Assembly (NCBI GenBank): GCA_013298245.1
Contig: JAAFHD010000205.1
Location: 1-6,728, forward strand
DNA length: 6,728 nucleotides
Origin: Alphaproteobacteria bacterium
Lineage (GTDB): Bacteria; Pseudomonadota; Alphaproteobacteria; Acetobacterales; Acetobacteraceae
Direction of reading: 5' to 3'
Each line of letters begins with the position of its first letter. Positions within the stretch are counted from its first letter, which is position 1. The notes under the pieces were generated by a model. The model was given only the letters and a program-made list of their open reading frames with translations. It did not search any database and had not been told where the DNA came from. Shown piece after piece: positions 1-6,592 of the stretch. The translations under genes and the position numbers were made by a program.

Positions 1-1294
1 GTTCGCCATTCTTCAGCACATGCACGATCTGCGTCAGCACGACATCGAAGCCGACGCGGTTGTCGGAGAGTGCCGCGACGGCGGCCTTCATGCGCTTGAC
101 GTAGCCGCCATGGTCCGCACCCCAGACATGGACCAGCGCGTCAAAACCGCGGTCGATCTTGTGCAGATGGTTGGCCAGATCATTGGCGAAATAGGTGCCG
201 GTGCCGTCGGATTTGCGCAGCGCGCGGTCGGTGTCGTCGCCGAATTGGGTGGAGCGGAACAGGGTTTGTTCGCGCGGTTCCCAGTCATCGGGCGTTTTGC
301 CCTTGGGGGGCTCCAGGATGCCGCGATAGACGAGGCCCTTCGCGTTCAGCAGGGCTTCGGCGCGGTCGAGGTCGCCGGCGGCGACGCGTTCGGCTTCGGA
401 AATGAAGACCTCTTGCTGGACGCCGAGTGCGGCCAGATCGGCGCGGATAGACTTCATCATCGATTGGACTGCGAACGTCCGTATGGTCAGCAGGTTCGCT
501 TCGGTGGGGACCAGGAGCGCCGGCCCATGCGCCGCGACCAATGCTTCACCAACGGGGACGAGATAGTCTCCACCGTACTGCAGCTTGATCCCGAAGCGCT
601 CTTCGATGCGCTGTTTCAACACCTGCACGCGCCAATCGTCGGCATCAGTGGCGATTTCACGCCGCCAGTCTTCGCCTGGCGTCACGTCCCCAAACCAAGC
701 ATCAAGCGGCTCAGCAGTGCCTTGGGCATGCTGGACCAAGTGAACCACGTATCGCCAATACGCAGCCCAAGCCAGCGCCTGCACCTGCGCCCCAGCATCA
801 TTGATGTAGTATTCCTTGGTGACCGCATGCCCCGCCTTGGCCAGCAGATTGGCCAGCGCATCGCCCACCACCGCCCCTCGGCAATGCCCCACATGCATCG
901 GCCCCGTCGGGTTGGCCGAGACATATTCCACATTGATCCGCTGCCCGGTCGGCGCGCCCTGGCCGAAGGCCTCACCCACGCGCAGCACTTCCGGCACGGC
1001 CGCGCGCACATATTCGGCGCGCAGGCGCAGGTTGAGGAATCCAGGGCCGGCAGGTGCCGCACTTTCCACTTCCGGCAGAGCGGCCAGTTTCGCCGCCAGG
1101 TCAGCCGCCAGCTTGGGCGGTGCGACGCGCGCGACCTTCGCCACCACCATCGCCGCATTGGTCGCCATGTCGCCATGCGCGCCATCGCGCGGCGGTTCCA
1201 CCGTCACCTTCGCGGTCGCATCCGCCGGCAGGTCAGGCAGCAATTCCGCCAGCGCCACGATCACGCGCGCGCGCATTGCCGCGAAGATGTCCAT
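1..1294 (-). CDS. argS: Arginyl-tRNA synthetase, partial (N-terminal 431 residues, 3' end outside window)
   Basis: Class I aminoacyl-tRNA synthetase that charges tRNA-Arg with arginine in the cytoplasm. The reading frame is open from the ATG at 1294 to the left edge (431 whole codons). Visible in order: an N-terminal tRNA-binding (Add-1 type) domain at about residues 1-110 with the typical 'RDGAHGDMATNAAM' stretch; the ATP-binding HIGH signature as 'SANPTGPMHVGH' near residues 126-137; 'YYINDAGAQV' at about 162-171; and the catalytic-core 'VWGADHGGYVKRMKAA' near 390-405. The window ends after 'LKNGE', which in the family lies just before the KMSKS loop, so that loop and the anticodon-binding domain are missing only because of the window edge. 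A weak GGA Shine-Dalgarno-like triplet lies inside the end of the upstream fzlA-like gene, 2 bases away, so co-transcription and translational coupling are likely. Residues 183-237 look longer than usual for the family and have less GC-rich codons (see findings). The identity is secure. Confidence 0.96.
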   Translation of the reverse strand, partial: MDIFAAMRARVIVALAELLPDLPADATAKVTVEPPRDGAHGDMATNAAMVVAKVARVAPPKLAADLAAKLAALPEVESAAPAGPGFLNLRLRAEYVRAAVPEVLRVGEAFGQGAPTGQRINVEYVSANPTGPMHVGHCRGAVVGDALANLLAKAGHAVTKEYYINDAGAQVQALAWAAYWRYVVHLVQHAQGTAEPLDAWFGDVTPGEDWRREIATDADDWRVQVLKQRIEERFGIKLQYGGDYLVPVGEALVAAHGPALLVPTEANLLTIRTFAVQSMMKSIRADLAALGVQQEVFISEAERVAAGDLDRAEALLNAKGLVYRGILEPPKGKTPDDWEPREQTLFRSTQFGDDTDRALRKSDGTGTYFANDLANHLHKIDRGFDALVHVWGADHGGYVKRMKAAVAALSDNRVGFDVVLTQIVHVLKNGE

Positions 1295-1296
1295 GG

Positions 1297-1965
1297 TCAG
1301 AAATCCAGATTGTCGTAGTGGGAGGGCGGCACCATGCCGCTGACGCGCTCGGCCAGCAGCGCGCGGAAAGCGGGGCGCGACTTGATCTTCGCGTACCACT
1401 CCTTCGCCGCCGCATTGGCTGACCAGTCCACGTCATTGGCGTAGTCCAGCACAGAAAGATGCGCAGCGGCCGCGAAATCCGCCAGGCTGATGAAGGCGCC
1501 GCCTAACCAGGTGCGCCCCTCCGCCAGCCAGCCCAGATAGGCCATGTGTTCCTTGAGGTTCGCATAGCCTGACCGGATCGCGGCGGCTTCGGGGTTGCCC
1601 ATGCCAAGCTGGCGCTTCAGGTGCCGTTCCCAGATCAGGTTGCGCGTCACTTCCTGGCCGAATTTCTGGTCGAACCAGGCGGTCAGGCGGCGCACTTCCG
1701 CGCGTTCGGCCAGCGTGCGGCCGTAGAGCGATACATCCGGATAGGCTTCATCCAGGTATTCGCAGATGGCGCCGGAATCGACGATGGTCAGCCCGTTCTC
1801 GTCCTGGAAGACGGGCACGGTGCAGGCCGGGTTGATCTCCAGAAATTCGTCGCGCCGGTCCCACACCTTCTCGACCCGCAGCTCGAAGGGGATGCGCTTT
1901 TCAGCAAGTGCCAGGCGCACCTTCCGCGAATAGGGCGAGAGCGGCAGATGATAGAGAATCCGCAT
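1297..1965 (-). CDS. fzlA: FzlA-like GST-fold protein (probable FtsZ-binding cell division factor)
   Basis: A 222-residue glutathione S-transferase fold protein. The N-terminal thioredoxin-like domain (about 1-80) starts 'MRILYHLPLSPYSRKVRLAL' and carries the cis-proline 'TVPVF' (Pro51) and the 'DSGAI' glutathione-site motif (63-67). The helical C-terminal domain (about 88-205) has the N-capping box 'SLADF' (160-164). The start, the 'LALAEK' helix, Trp35 in 'VWDRRDEF' and the acidic aromatic tail 'HYDNLDF' match what I recall of FzlA. In Caulobacter, FzlA binds FtsZ and helps activate septal wall synthesis rather than acting as a detoxifying enzyme. The tail is the best discriminator, because generic GSTs lack it. 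The ATG at 1965 is chosen because the fold begins exactly there; the preceding bases give only an AAGGG touching the start, so the ribosome site is poor. It sits 2 bases upstream of argS. The GST fold is certain; the division role is inferred from family resemblance. Confidence 0.8.
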   Translation of the reverse strand: MRILYHLPLSPYSRKVRLALAEKRIPFELRVEKVWDRRDEFLEINPACTVPVFQDENGLTIVDSGAICEYLDEAYPDVSLYGRTLAERAEVRRLTAWFDQKFGQEVTRNLIWERHLKRQLGMGNPEAAAIRSGYANLKEHMAYLGWLAEGRTWLGGAFISLADFAAAAHLSVLDYANDVDWSANAAAKEWYAKIKSRPAFRALLAERVSGMVPPSHYDNLDF

Positions 1966-2028
1966 CCCTTGCGTATGCCATCGCGCGCGCGGCTTTGGAA
2001 CCGCAGCGCAGGCTGGTAGTGTTTGCGC
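1966..2028. promoter_or_regulatory. Divergent intergenic region between fzlA-like gene and LLM oxidoreductase
   Basis: This 63-base gap must hold the promoters of both divergent genes unless transcription enters from further away. On the plus strand, TTGGAA (1995-2000) and TAGTGT (2017-2022) are 16 bases apart, matching the sigma-70 consensus at 4/6 and 3/6 positions. If used, the transcript would begin near the ATG at 2029. On the minus strand only a 3/6 plus 3/6 pair is visible. A (CG)5 run at 1982-1991 is not distinctive in this GC-rich sequence. No clear operator or hairpin is seen. The promoter assignments are weak; the divergent arrangement itself is plain. Confidence 0.3.
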
Positions 2029-3183
2029 ATGACAATCGCGCTGTCCGTGCTGGACCAATCCTCTGTCGTCTCGGGCCGCGGGGCGGATGACGCGCTGCGC
2101 GAAACGCTGGCCTTGGCGCCGCAGGTCGAGGCCTGGGGCTACAAGCGCTATTGGCTGGCCGAACACCACAACAGCGCCGCACACGCCGGCAGCGCGCCCG
2201 AGATCATGATCGCGGCGATCGCGGCCACCACGCGGCGCATCCGCGTGGGCTCCGCGGGCGTGATGCTGCCGCATTATTCCGCGCTGAAAGTCGCGGAACA
2301 GTTCCGCGTGCTGGAAGCCATCGCACCTGGCCGCATCGATCTGGGCCTGGGGCGCGCACCAGGCAGCGACGGCCGCACCGCCTTCGCGCTGAACCCAGAC
2401 GCCGCGCAAGCCGCCGACCGTTTTCCGCAGCAGCTGCGCGACCTGCTGGGATGGCTCGGCGATGGCCTGCCGGTGGACCACCCCTTCCGCGCGGTGATCG
2501 CCAGCCCCGTGGTGCCGACGCGCCCGGAACCATGGATTCTGGGCAGCAGCGATTACGGCGCGCAGGTCGCGGCCTATTTCGGCCTGCCCTACTGCTTCGC
2601 GCATTTCATCACCGATGGCGGTGGCGCGGATACGGCGATGCATCTGTACCATGAGGGTTTCCGCCCCGGCCCGCATGGCGCGGCCCCGCATGGCGCCGTC
2701 GCGGTCTATGCGCTGGCGGCACCGACGGAAGCCGAAGCCGATGCGCTGTTCGCGCCGCGCGCCCTGTTCCGCCTGCGCCGTGACCGCGGCATTTTCGCGC
2801 CCTACCCCACCGCCGAGGAAGCGGCGGAACACGCGTACTCCGACGCCGAACGCGCGCGCATCGCCGATATGCGCGCCCGCGCGCTGGTCGGCACGCCCGA
2901 TGTGGTGGCGCGCCGCATCACCGCGATGGCCGGCGAATTGCGCGCCGCTGAAGTGGCGATCCTGACGCCCTGCCATGACGCGGTGGCGCGCGCGCGGTCA
3001 TACCGCTTGATCGCGGAAGCGATGGGCCAGCGGGCCGCGCTGGCCGCCTGTATTCAGGCCGGCAAGCGCGGCTGCGGGTCCAGCCAGACGGAATACCAGG
3101 ACAGGGAAAAATGCAGGTGCGGGCCGGTCACGCGGCCGCTGGCACCCATCGCGCCGATGCGCGCGCCTTGGGCCACCACCTGA
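2029..3183 (+). CDS. LLM-class (luciferase-like) flavin-dependent oxidoreductase with C-terminal extension
   Basis: A 384-residue member of the bacterial luciferase-like monooxygenase family. These TIM-barrel enzymes use reduced FMN, usually supplied by a separate reductase; the substrate cannot be read from the sequence. Diagnostic parts, in order: the first strand 'SVLDQSSVV' (6-14), 'RYWLAEHH' (40-47), 'RRIRVGSAGVMLPHYSALKVAE' split across about 69-90, 'GRIDLGLGRAPGSD' (101-114), and 'WILGSSDYGAQVAA' (169-182), typical of the MsnO8-type subgroup. The family core ends around residue 335-340 ('SYRLIAEAMG'). The remaining 40-odd residues (343-384, Cys/Arg/Pro-rich) are encoded opposite the 3' end of the convergent M23 peptidase gene and look like read-through rather than a domain. 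ATG 2029 is preferred; an in-frame TTG lies two codons upstream. No good Shine-Dalgarno is present. The family is certain, the specific reaction unknown. Confidence 0.9.
   Translation: MTIALSVLDQSSVVSGRGADDALRETLALAPQVEAWGYKRYWLAEHHNSAAHAGSAPEIMIAAIAATTRRIRVGSAGVMLPHYSALKVAEQFRVLEAIAPGRIDLGLGRAPGSDGRTAFALNPDAAQAADRFPQQLRDLLGWLGDGLPVDHPFRAVIASPVVPTRPEPWILGSSDYGAQVAAYFGLPYCFAHFITDGGGADTAMHLYHEGFRPGPHGAAPHGAVAVYALAAPTEAEADALFAPRALFRLRRDRGIFAPYPTAEEAAEHAYSDAERARIADMRARALVGTPDVVARRITAMAGELRAAEVAILTPCHDAVARARSYRLIAEAMGQRAALAACIQAGKRGCGSSQTEYQDREKCRCGPVTRPLAPIAPMRAPWATT
2671..2696 (+). repeat. Short direct repeat inside the LLM gene
   Basis: The 11-mer CCGCATGGCGC occurs at 2671-2681 and again at 2686-2696, a 15-base period that keeps frame and encodes the repeated tripeptide in 'PHGAAPHGAV' (about residues 215-224). 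It looks like a small in-frame duplication in a loop of the barrel. No function is implied. Confidence 0.6.
3043..3063. terminator. Hairpin at the convergent LLM/peptidase junction (possible bidirectional terminator)
   Basis: An inverted repeat pairs GCC (3043-3045 region) and GCCTG (3046-3050) with CAGGC (3055-3059) and GGC (3061-3063), giving an 8-bp stem with one bulged C (3060) and a TATT loop. The loop and right arm cover the peptidase stop codon (3054-3056), and the structure lies where the LLM family core normally ends. No T-tract follows on either strand, so it is not a canonical intrinsic terminator. It may still slow polymerase or protect 3' ends. GC-rich DNA produces such hairpins by chance. 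Confidence 0.3.
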
Positions 3184-3839
3184 CCCTCGGTCACGTCGAT
3201 GGACGACATATGCGCATAGAGCGTGTTGATGCCATGCCCATGGTCGATCACCACCAGTTGGCCAAAGAAGAAAAAATCCGCCGCCAAGGTCACGCGCCCG
3301 CCCCAGGCGGCGACCAGCGGCGTGCCCACCGGCCCCGCGACATCCAGCCCGTAATGCGGCTGGCGCGGCTGGCCGTTCAGCACGCGCTGGCTGCCGAAGA
3401 CGCCGCTGATCCGCCCGCGCGCGGGCCAGGCCATGGGCGGCAGCCAATCGGTGCGGTCGCTGTCGGCGGCGCGCGCCGTGGCCAGGCGCGTGCGTTCGGC
3501 CTGGATGCGCGCGAGTGCCGCGTCATCCGGCGTGACCTGCGCGGGCGGCAGGCCGGTGATGTTCTGGATGTCCCATTGGCGGCGCTCGATGCGCAGCATG
3601 CGCGGCGGCGCGCCGGGGACGGTGATGCGTGCTTCCGCGCCATGATCGCGGCCCAGGCCGAAGACGAAGGCGCCATTGGATGCGACGCGCAGCGCGCGCC
3701 CGTCCAGCGCCATGCCACGCACGCCGCCTTGGCCGATCACCATGTCGCCCTGCCGCGCCGTGGCGGGCAGTTCCACGGCGCGCGCGGGGCGCGCCAGCAG
3801 CAGCGCGGGCAGTGCCAGCACGGCGCGACGCGCGGTCAC
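3054..3839 (-). CDS. Exported M23 (LytM-type) zinc metallopeptidase
   Basis: A 261-residue envelope protein predicted to cleave peptidoglycan peptide cross-links, or to act as a LytM-type partner of amidases. Residues 1-21 form a signal peptide: basic 'MTARRA', a hydrophobic 'VLALPALLLA' core and an 'ARA' cleavage site. Residues 30-100 form a small beta-rich domain ('GQGGVRGMALDGR', 'FVFGLGRDHG', 'WDIQNITGLPP') that I recall preceding M23 domains in related proteobacterial proteins. Residues 103-125 form a short helical linker. The M23 domain (about 135-258) has all expected residues: His162 and Asp166 in 'HYGLD', His210 in 'LYAHM', and His241/His243 in 'HLHF'. It should therefore be catalytically competent, unlike degenerate LytM regulators. 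An unusual 'DFFFFG' run (189-193) comes from a T-rich stretch. The start is GTG, overlapping the xseA stop as GTGA, with an AGGGG ribosome site 8 bases upstream. The 3' end overlaps the LLM gene antisense. Confidence 0.93.
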   Translation of the reverse strand: MTARRAVLALPALLLARPARAVELPATARQGDMVIGQGGVRGMALDGRALRVASNGAFVFGLGRDHGAEARITVPGAPPRMLRIERRQWDIQNITGLPPAQVTPDDAALARIQAERTRLATARAADSDRTDWLPPMAWPARGRISGVFGSQRVLNGQPRQPHYGLDVAGPVGTPLVAAWGGRVTLAADFFFFGQLVVIDHGHGINTLYAHMSSIDVTEGQVVAQGARIGAMGASGRVTGPHLHFSLSWYSVWLDPQPRLPA

Positions 3840-5269
3840 AGCAATGACCCCTGCACGGCTTCGCCCTTGGGTTTTTCGGCGCGCGCGGCCACGCTGCCAT
3901 CCTGGAATTGCAGCACCAGTGCGGCCCCCGGCTTGACCGCGGCGGCGGTGCCGATAGCGCGCCCCTTGCTGTCCTGCACCAGCGCGAAACCGCGCGCGAG
4001 AACGGCGGGGTAGGACGCTGCCTCGAGCCGCGCGGACAGCCCGGCCAGGGCAGCGCCGCGTTCGCGCAGCAGCGCGTGCAGAGGTGCGGCCGAGAACCGC
4101 GCCATCGCCGGTGCCGCGACGCGACGCGCTTGGGCTGCGGCGAAACCGGCGCTGAGCCTGCCCTGCAGCAATGCGAGCGTGTTGCGCCTGGCGGCGATGC
4201 TCTCGCGCGGGTGCGGCAGATGCAGTGCTGCCACCGCCGCGCGCTTGCGCCCGATCGCGACGGGCAGCGCGCCGGCCAGGCGTTCCGCGCGGTCATCCAG
4301 CCGTTGGCGCAGCGCGCCGAGAATCTCGGGCATCGACGGCAGGCCGCGTTCGGCGCGCGAGAGGCCCGCCCGCGCGCGTTCCAGCCGCGCGCCAATCCCC
4401 TGCGCCAGCCGCGCGCCGCGCTGCGCGAGATCGGCCGCCAATTCCATGCGCGCCGGGATCGCCATTTCCGCCGCCGCCGTGGGTGTGGGCGCACGGCGGT
4501 CGGACGCGAAATCGATCAGCGTCGTGTCGGTTTCATGGCCCACCGCGCTGATCAGCGGGATGACGCTGGCGGCGGCCGCGCGCACCACAATTTCCTCGTT
4601 GAAGGCCATCAGATCTTCCAGGCTGCCGCCACCGCGCGCCACGATCAGCACATCGGGGCGCATCGCCAGCGGCAGCGCATTCATGCCCGCGATGGCGGCC
4701 GCGATCTGCTCGGCCGCACCCTGCCCCTGCACCGGCACCGGCCACAGCAGAATGGGGCGCGGGAAGCGCCTGGCGATGGTGGTGCGGATGTCCTGGATGA
4801 CCGCCCCCTTCTCGCTGGTGATGACGCCGATGGTGGCGGGCAGCATGGGGAAGGCGCGTTTGCGGGCGGGGTCGAACAGGCCTTCCGCCAGCAAGGTCAG
4901 GCGCAGTTTTTCGATGCGCGCGAGCAGCGCGCCTTCGCCGGCGTAATCCAGCCGGTCGATCACCAGCTGGTATTTCGAACGGTCGGCATAGGTGTCGATG
5001 CGGCCGGTGGCGATGACCTCCAGTCCGTTTTCCGGCTGCACGGAAAGCCCGCGCACGGCGGTCTTCCACACCACCGATTCGAGCTTGGCATCCGCATCCT
5101 TCAGCGAGAGATAGATATGGCCCGAGGGGTAGCGCTTGCATTCGGTGATCTCGCCGCGCACCCGCACGCGCCCGAAGTTTTCGCGCAACACGCCCTTGAT
5201 GGCGCCGGCGATGTCGGAGACGCCGAATTCGGGAATGTTGTCGCGCGGGGGCTCGGGCTGGCTCTGCAT
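3836..5269 (-). CDS. xseA: Exodeoxyribonuclease VII large subunit
   Basis: Catalytic subunit of exodeoxyribonuclease VII, a cytoplasmic single-strand-specific exonuclease that works with several XseB small subunits in repair and recombination. The protein has 477 residues, close to the E. coli length of about 456. It begins with an OB-fold DNA-binding domain (about 12-110: 'EFGVSDIAGAIKG', 'RVRVRGEI', 'GHIYLSLKD'). The catalytic domain follows, with 'IGVITSEKGAVIQDI' (147-161), 'VARGGGSLEDLMAFNEE' (210-226), 'SAVGHETDTTLIDFASD' (241-257) and 'RAPTPTAAAEMA' (259-270). A long Ala/Arg-rich helical region (about 275-415) is where XseB binds in the family, and the C-terminal 'LARGFALVQDSKGR' segment is normal. 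The ATG at 5269 is preferred because the conserved N-terminus follows within about 12 residues; the ribosome site is a weak AGG. No xseB gene is in the window. The downstream peptidase gene overlaps by 4 bases, so the two are probably one operon. Confidence 0.97.
   Translation of the reverse strand: MQSQPEPPRDNIPEFGVSDIAGAIKGVLRENFGRVRVRGEITECKRYPSGHIYLSLKDADAKLESVVWKTAVRGLSVQPENGLEVIATGRIDTYADRSKYQLVIDRLDYAGEGALLARIEKLRLTLLAEGLFDPARKRAFPMLPATIGVITSEKGAVIQDIRTTIARRFPRPILLWPVPVQGQGAAEQIAAAIAGMNALPLAMRPDVLIVARGGGSLEDLMAFNEEIVVRAAAASVIPLISAVGHETDTTLIDFASDRRAPTPTAAAEMAIPARMELAADLAQRGARLAQGIGARLERARAGLSRAERGLPSMPEILGALRQRLDDRAERLAGALPVAIGRKRAAVAALHLPHPRESIAARRNTLALLQGRLSAGFAAAQARRVAAPAMARFSAAPLHALLRERGAALAGLSARLEAASYPAVLARGFALVQDSKGRAIGTAAAVKPGAALVLQFQDGSVAARAEKPKGEAVQGSLL
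3848..3852 (-). promoter_or_regulatory. Shine-Dalgarno site for the M23 peptidase gene
   Basis: AGGGG on the minus strand, 8 bases before the GTG at 3839 and lying within the last codons of xseA. It supports the GTG start and suggests that the peptidase is translated from the xseA transcript by coupled reinitiation or from this site. Confidence 0.65.
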
Positions 5270-5320
5270 GCGGGCAGCCTATGCTACCACGCGGCGATTG
5301 GCACCTTTTGGGGTTGGGCG
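5270..5320. promoter_or_regulatory. Divergent intergenic region between xseA and purD
   Basis: This 51-base gap should contain or border both divergent promoters. The only -10-like words are overlapping TATGCT (plus, 5280-5285) and TAGCAT (minus, 5286-5281), each matching 4/6 to TATAAT. Neither has a convincing -35 partner at 16-18 bases. No inverted repeat resembling a purine-repressor site is seen. GGGG at 5310-5313, about 7 bases before the purD ATG, can serve as its ribosome site. The assignment of promoter elements is tentative. Confidence 0.3.
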
Positions 5321-6583
5321 ATGCGGGTTCTGGTGGTGGGTGGCGGTGGGCGCGAACACGCGCTGTGCTGGAAGCTGGCGCAGTCGCCGAGGCTGACAAA
5401 ATTGTGGTGCGCGCCGGGCAATGCGGGGATTGCGGCGGTGGCGGAATGCGTGGGCGCCGAGGGCGTGCCGGCCGTCGTTGCTTTCGCGCGCGACAACGCG
5501 GTTGACCTGGTGGTCGTCGGGCCGGAAGCGCCACTGACCTTGGGCCTGGCGGATGCCTGCCGCGCTGCCGGCATCGCCTGTTTTGGGCCATCTGCGGCGG
5601 CCGCGCAGCTCGAGGGCAGCAAGACCTTCACCAAGGAAGTGGCCGATGCGGCGGGTGCGCCGACCGCCGCCTGGGCGCGATTTACTGACGCGTCCGCCGC
5701 GCGCGAATACGTGCGGACGCAGGGCGCGCCGATCGTGGTGAAGGCCGATGGCCTGGCCGCCGGCAAGGGCGTGGTGGTCGCCGCCACCGTGGCCGAAGCG
5801 GAAGCGGCCATCGCCGACATCATGGAAACCCGCGCGCATGGCGATGCCGGCAACAGCGTGGTGATCGAGGAATGCCTGATCGGCGAGGAAGTGAGTTTCT
5901 TCGCGCTATGCGATGGCGTGCGCGCTCTGCCCTTCGCCGCCGCCCAGGACCACAAGCGCGTGGGCGATGGCGACCGGGGCCCCAACACCGGCGGCATGGG
6001 CGCCTATTCCCCAGCGCCCGCCTTCACGCCCGCGCTGCAGGCGGAGACCATGGCACGCATCATCCAGCCCTGCCTGGATGACATGGCGCGGCGCGGCACG
6101 CCCTTCACCGGCGTGTTGTTCGCGGGGCTTATGCTGACCGCGGCCGGCCCCAAGCTGATCGAATTCAACGTCCGCTTCGGTGACCCGGAATGCCAGGTGC
6201 TGATGCTGCGCCTGGCCGATGACCTGCTGCCGCTGCTGGATGGTGCGGCGCATGGCCGCCTGCCCGATGCGCCGCCGCGTTTTTCGGAAGACCACGCGCT
6301 GGTGGTGGTGATGGCGAACCGTGGCTATCCGGGTGCGGTGGTCAATGGCAGCGCGATTGCCGGGCTGGACCGGGCGGGCCAGCACGCGCTGGTCTTCCAT
6401 GCCGGCACCGTCGCGGATGGCGATGTGGTGCGCGCGAAGGGCGGGCGGGTGCTGGGTGTCGCGGCGGCGGCGCCGACATTGCGCGCGGCGCGCGATGCGG
6501 CTTATCGCGGTGTGGATGCGCTGGATTGGCCAGAGGGGTTTGCGCGGCGGGATATTGGCTGGCGCGCGTTGCCCCAAGACTGA
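5321..6583 (+). CDS. purD: Phosphoribosylamine--glycine ligase (GAR synthetase)
   Basis: Catalyses ATP-dependent joining of glycine to 5-phosphoribosylamine, giving glycinamide ribonucleotide, the second step of de novo purine synthesis in the cytoplasm. The 420-residue length matches the family (E. coli about 429). Order of features: N-domain 'VLVVGGGGREHALCWKL' (3-19) and 'VVGPEAPL' (65-72); ATP-grasp region 'EGSKTFTKE' (98-106), 'VVKADGLAAGKGVVVA' (139-154) and 'VIEECLIGEEVSFFAL' (181-196); the purD hallmark 'QDHKRVGDGDRGPNTGGMGA' (209-228); and the metal-binding signature 'FNVRFGDPECQ' (282-292). The C-domain ends with 'DIGWRAL'. All catalytic motifs are intact. The ATG at 5321 gives the canonical N-terminus with GGGG upstream. 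It is divergent from xseA and monocistronic or, at most, read into the downstream toxin gene, 43 bases away. Confidence 0.98.
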   Translation: MRVLVVGGGGREHALCWKLAQSPRLTKLWCAPGNAGIAAVAECVGAEGVPAVVAFARDNAVDLVVVGPEAPLTLGLADACRAAGIACFGPSAAAAQLEGSKTFTKEVADAAGAPTAAWARFTDASAAREYVRTQGAPIVVKADGLAAGKGVVVAATVAEAEAAIADIMETRAHGDAGNSVVIEECLIGEEVSFFALCDGVRALPFAAAQDHKRVGDGDRGPNTGGMGAYSPAPAFTPALQAETMARIIQPCLDDMARRGTPFTGVLFAGLMLTAAGPKLIEFNVRFGDPECQVLMLRLADDLLPLLDGAAHGRLPDAPPRFSEDHALVVVMANRGYPGAVVNGSAIAGLDRAGQHALVFHAGTVADGDVVRAKGGRVLGVAAAAPTLRAARDAAYRGVDALDWPEGFARRDIGWRALPQD

Positions 6584-6592
6584 ACAACACGC

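Noticed and set aside
20..1318. Long plus-strand open frame (about 430 codons) opposite argS and the end of the fzlA-like gene
   Set aside because: It is an antisense shadow of a clear argS frame: no recognisable domain, composition dominated by Arg/His/Gly/Ala, as expected for the mirror frame of GC-rich coding DNA.
1982..1991. (CG)5 alternating tract in the divergent gap as possible Z-DNA or a regulatory element
   Set aside because: Similar CG runs occur inside genes (for example near 1264-1274), so it is background for this composition.
1966..2976. Upstream extension of the minus-strand fzlA-like frame through the LLM gene to a 559-codon frame
   Set aside because: The extra ~337 residues are antisense to the well-supported LLM gene and carry no family signature; the GST fold begins exactly at the ATG at 1965.
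3261..3276. A-rich run (AAGAAGAAAAAA on the plus strand) in the peptidase gene, as a possible programmed slippage site
   Set aside because: The zero frame encodes a complete M23 domain on both sides of the run, so no frame change is needed; the four Phe codons simply make a hydrophobic strand.
3523..4494. Arg-rich minus-strand frame of about 320 codons across xseA and the peptidase gene
   Set aside because: It is a +1/+2 shadow of two well-identified genes, with extreme Arg/Ala/Pro content and no motif.
3908..5320. Open plus-strand frame antisense to xseA that continues in frame into purD, giving a potential 891-residue protein
   Set aside because: The N-terminal ~470 residues are the antisense of xseA with no domain-like pattern; PurD has its canonical N-terminus at the ATG at 5321 with a ribosome site. 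Lack of stops is expected at this GC content.
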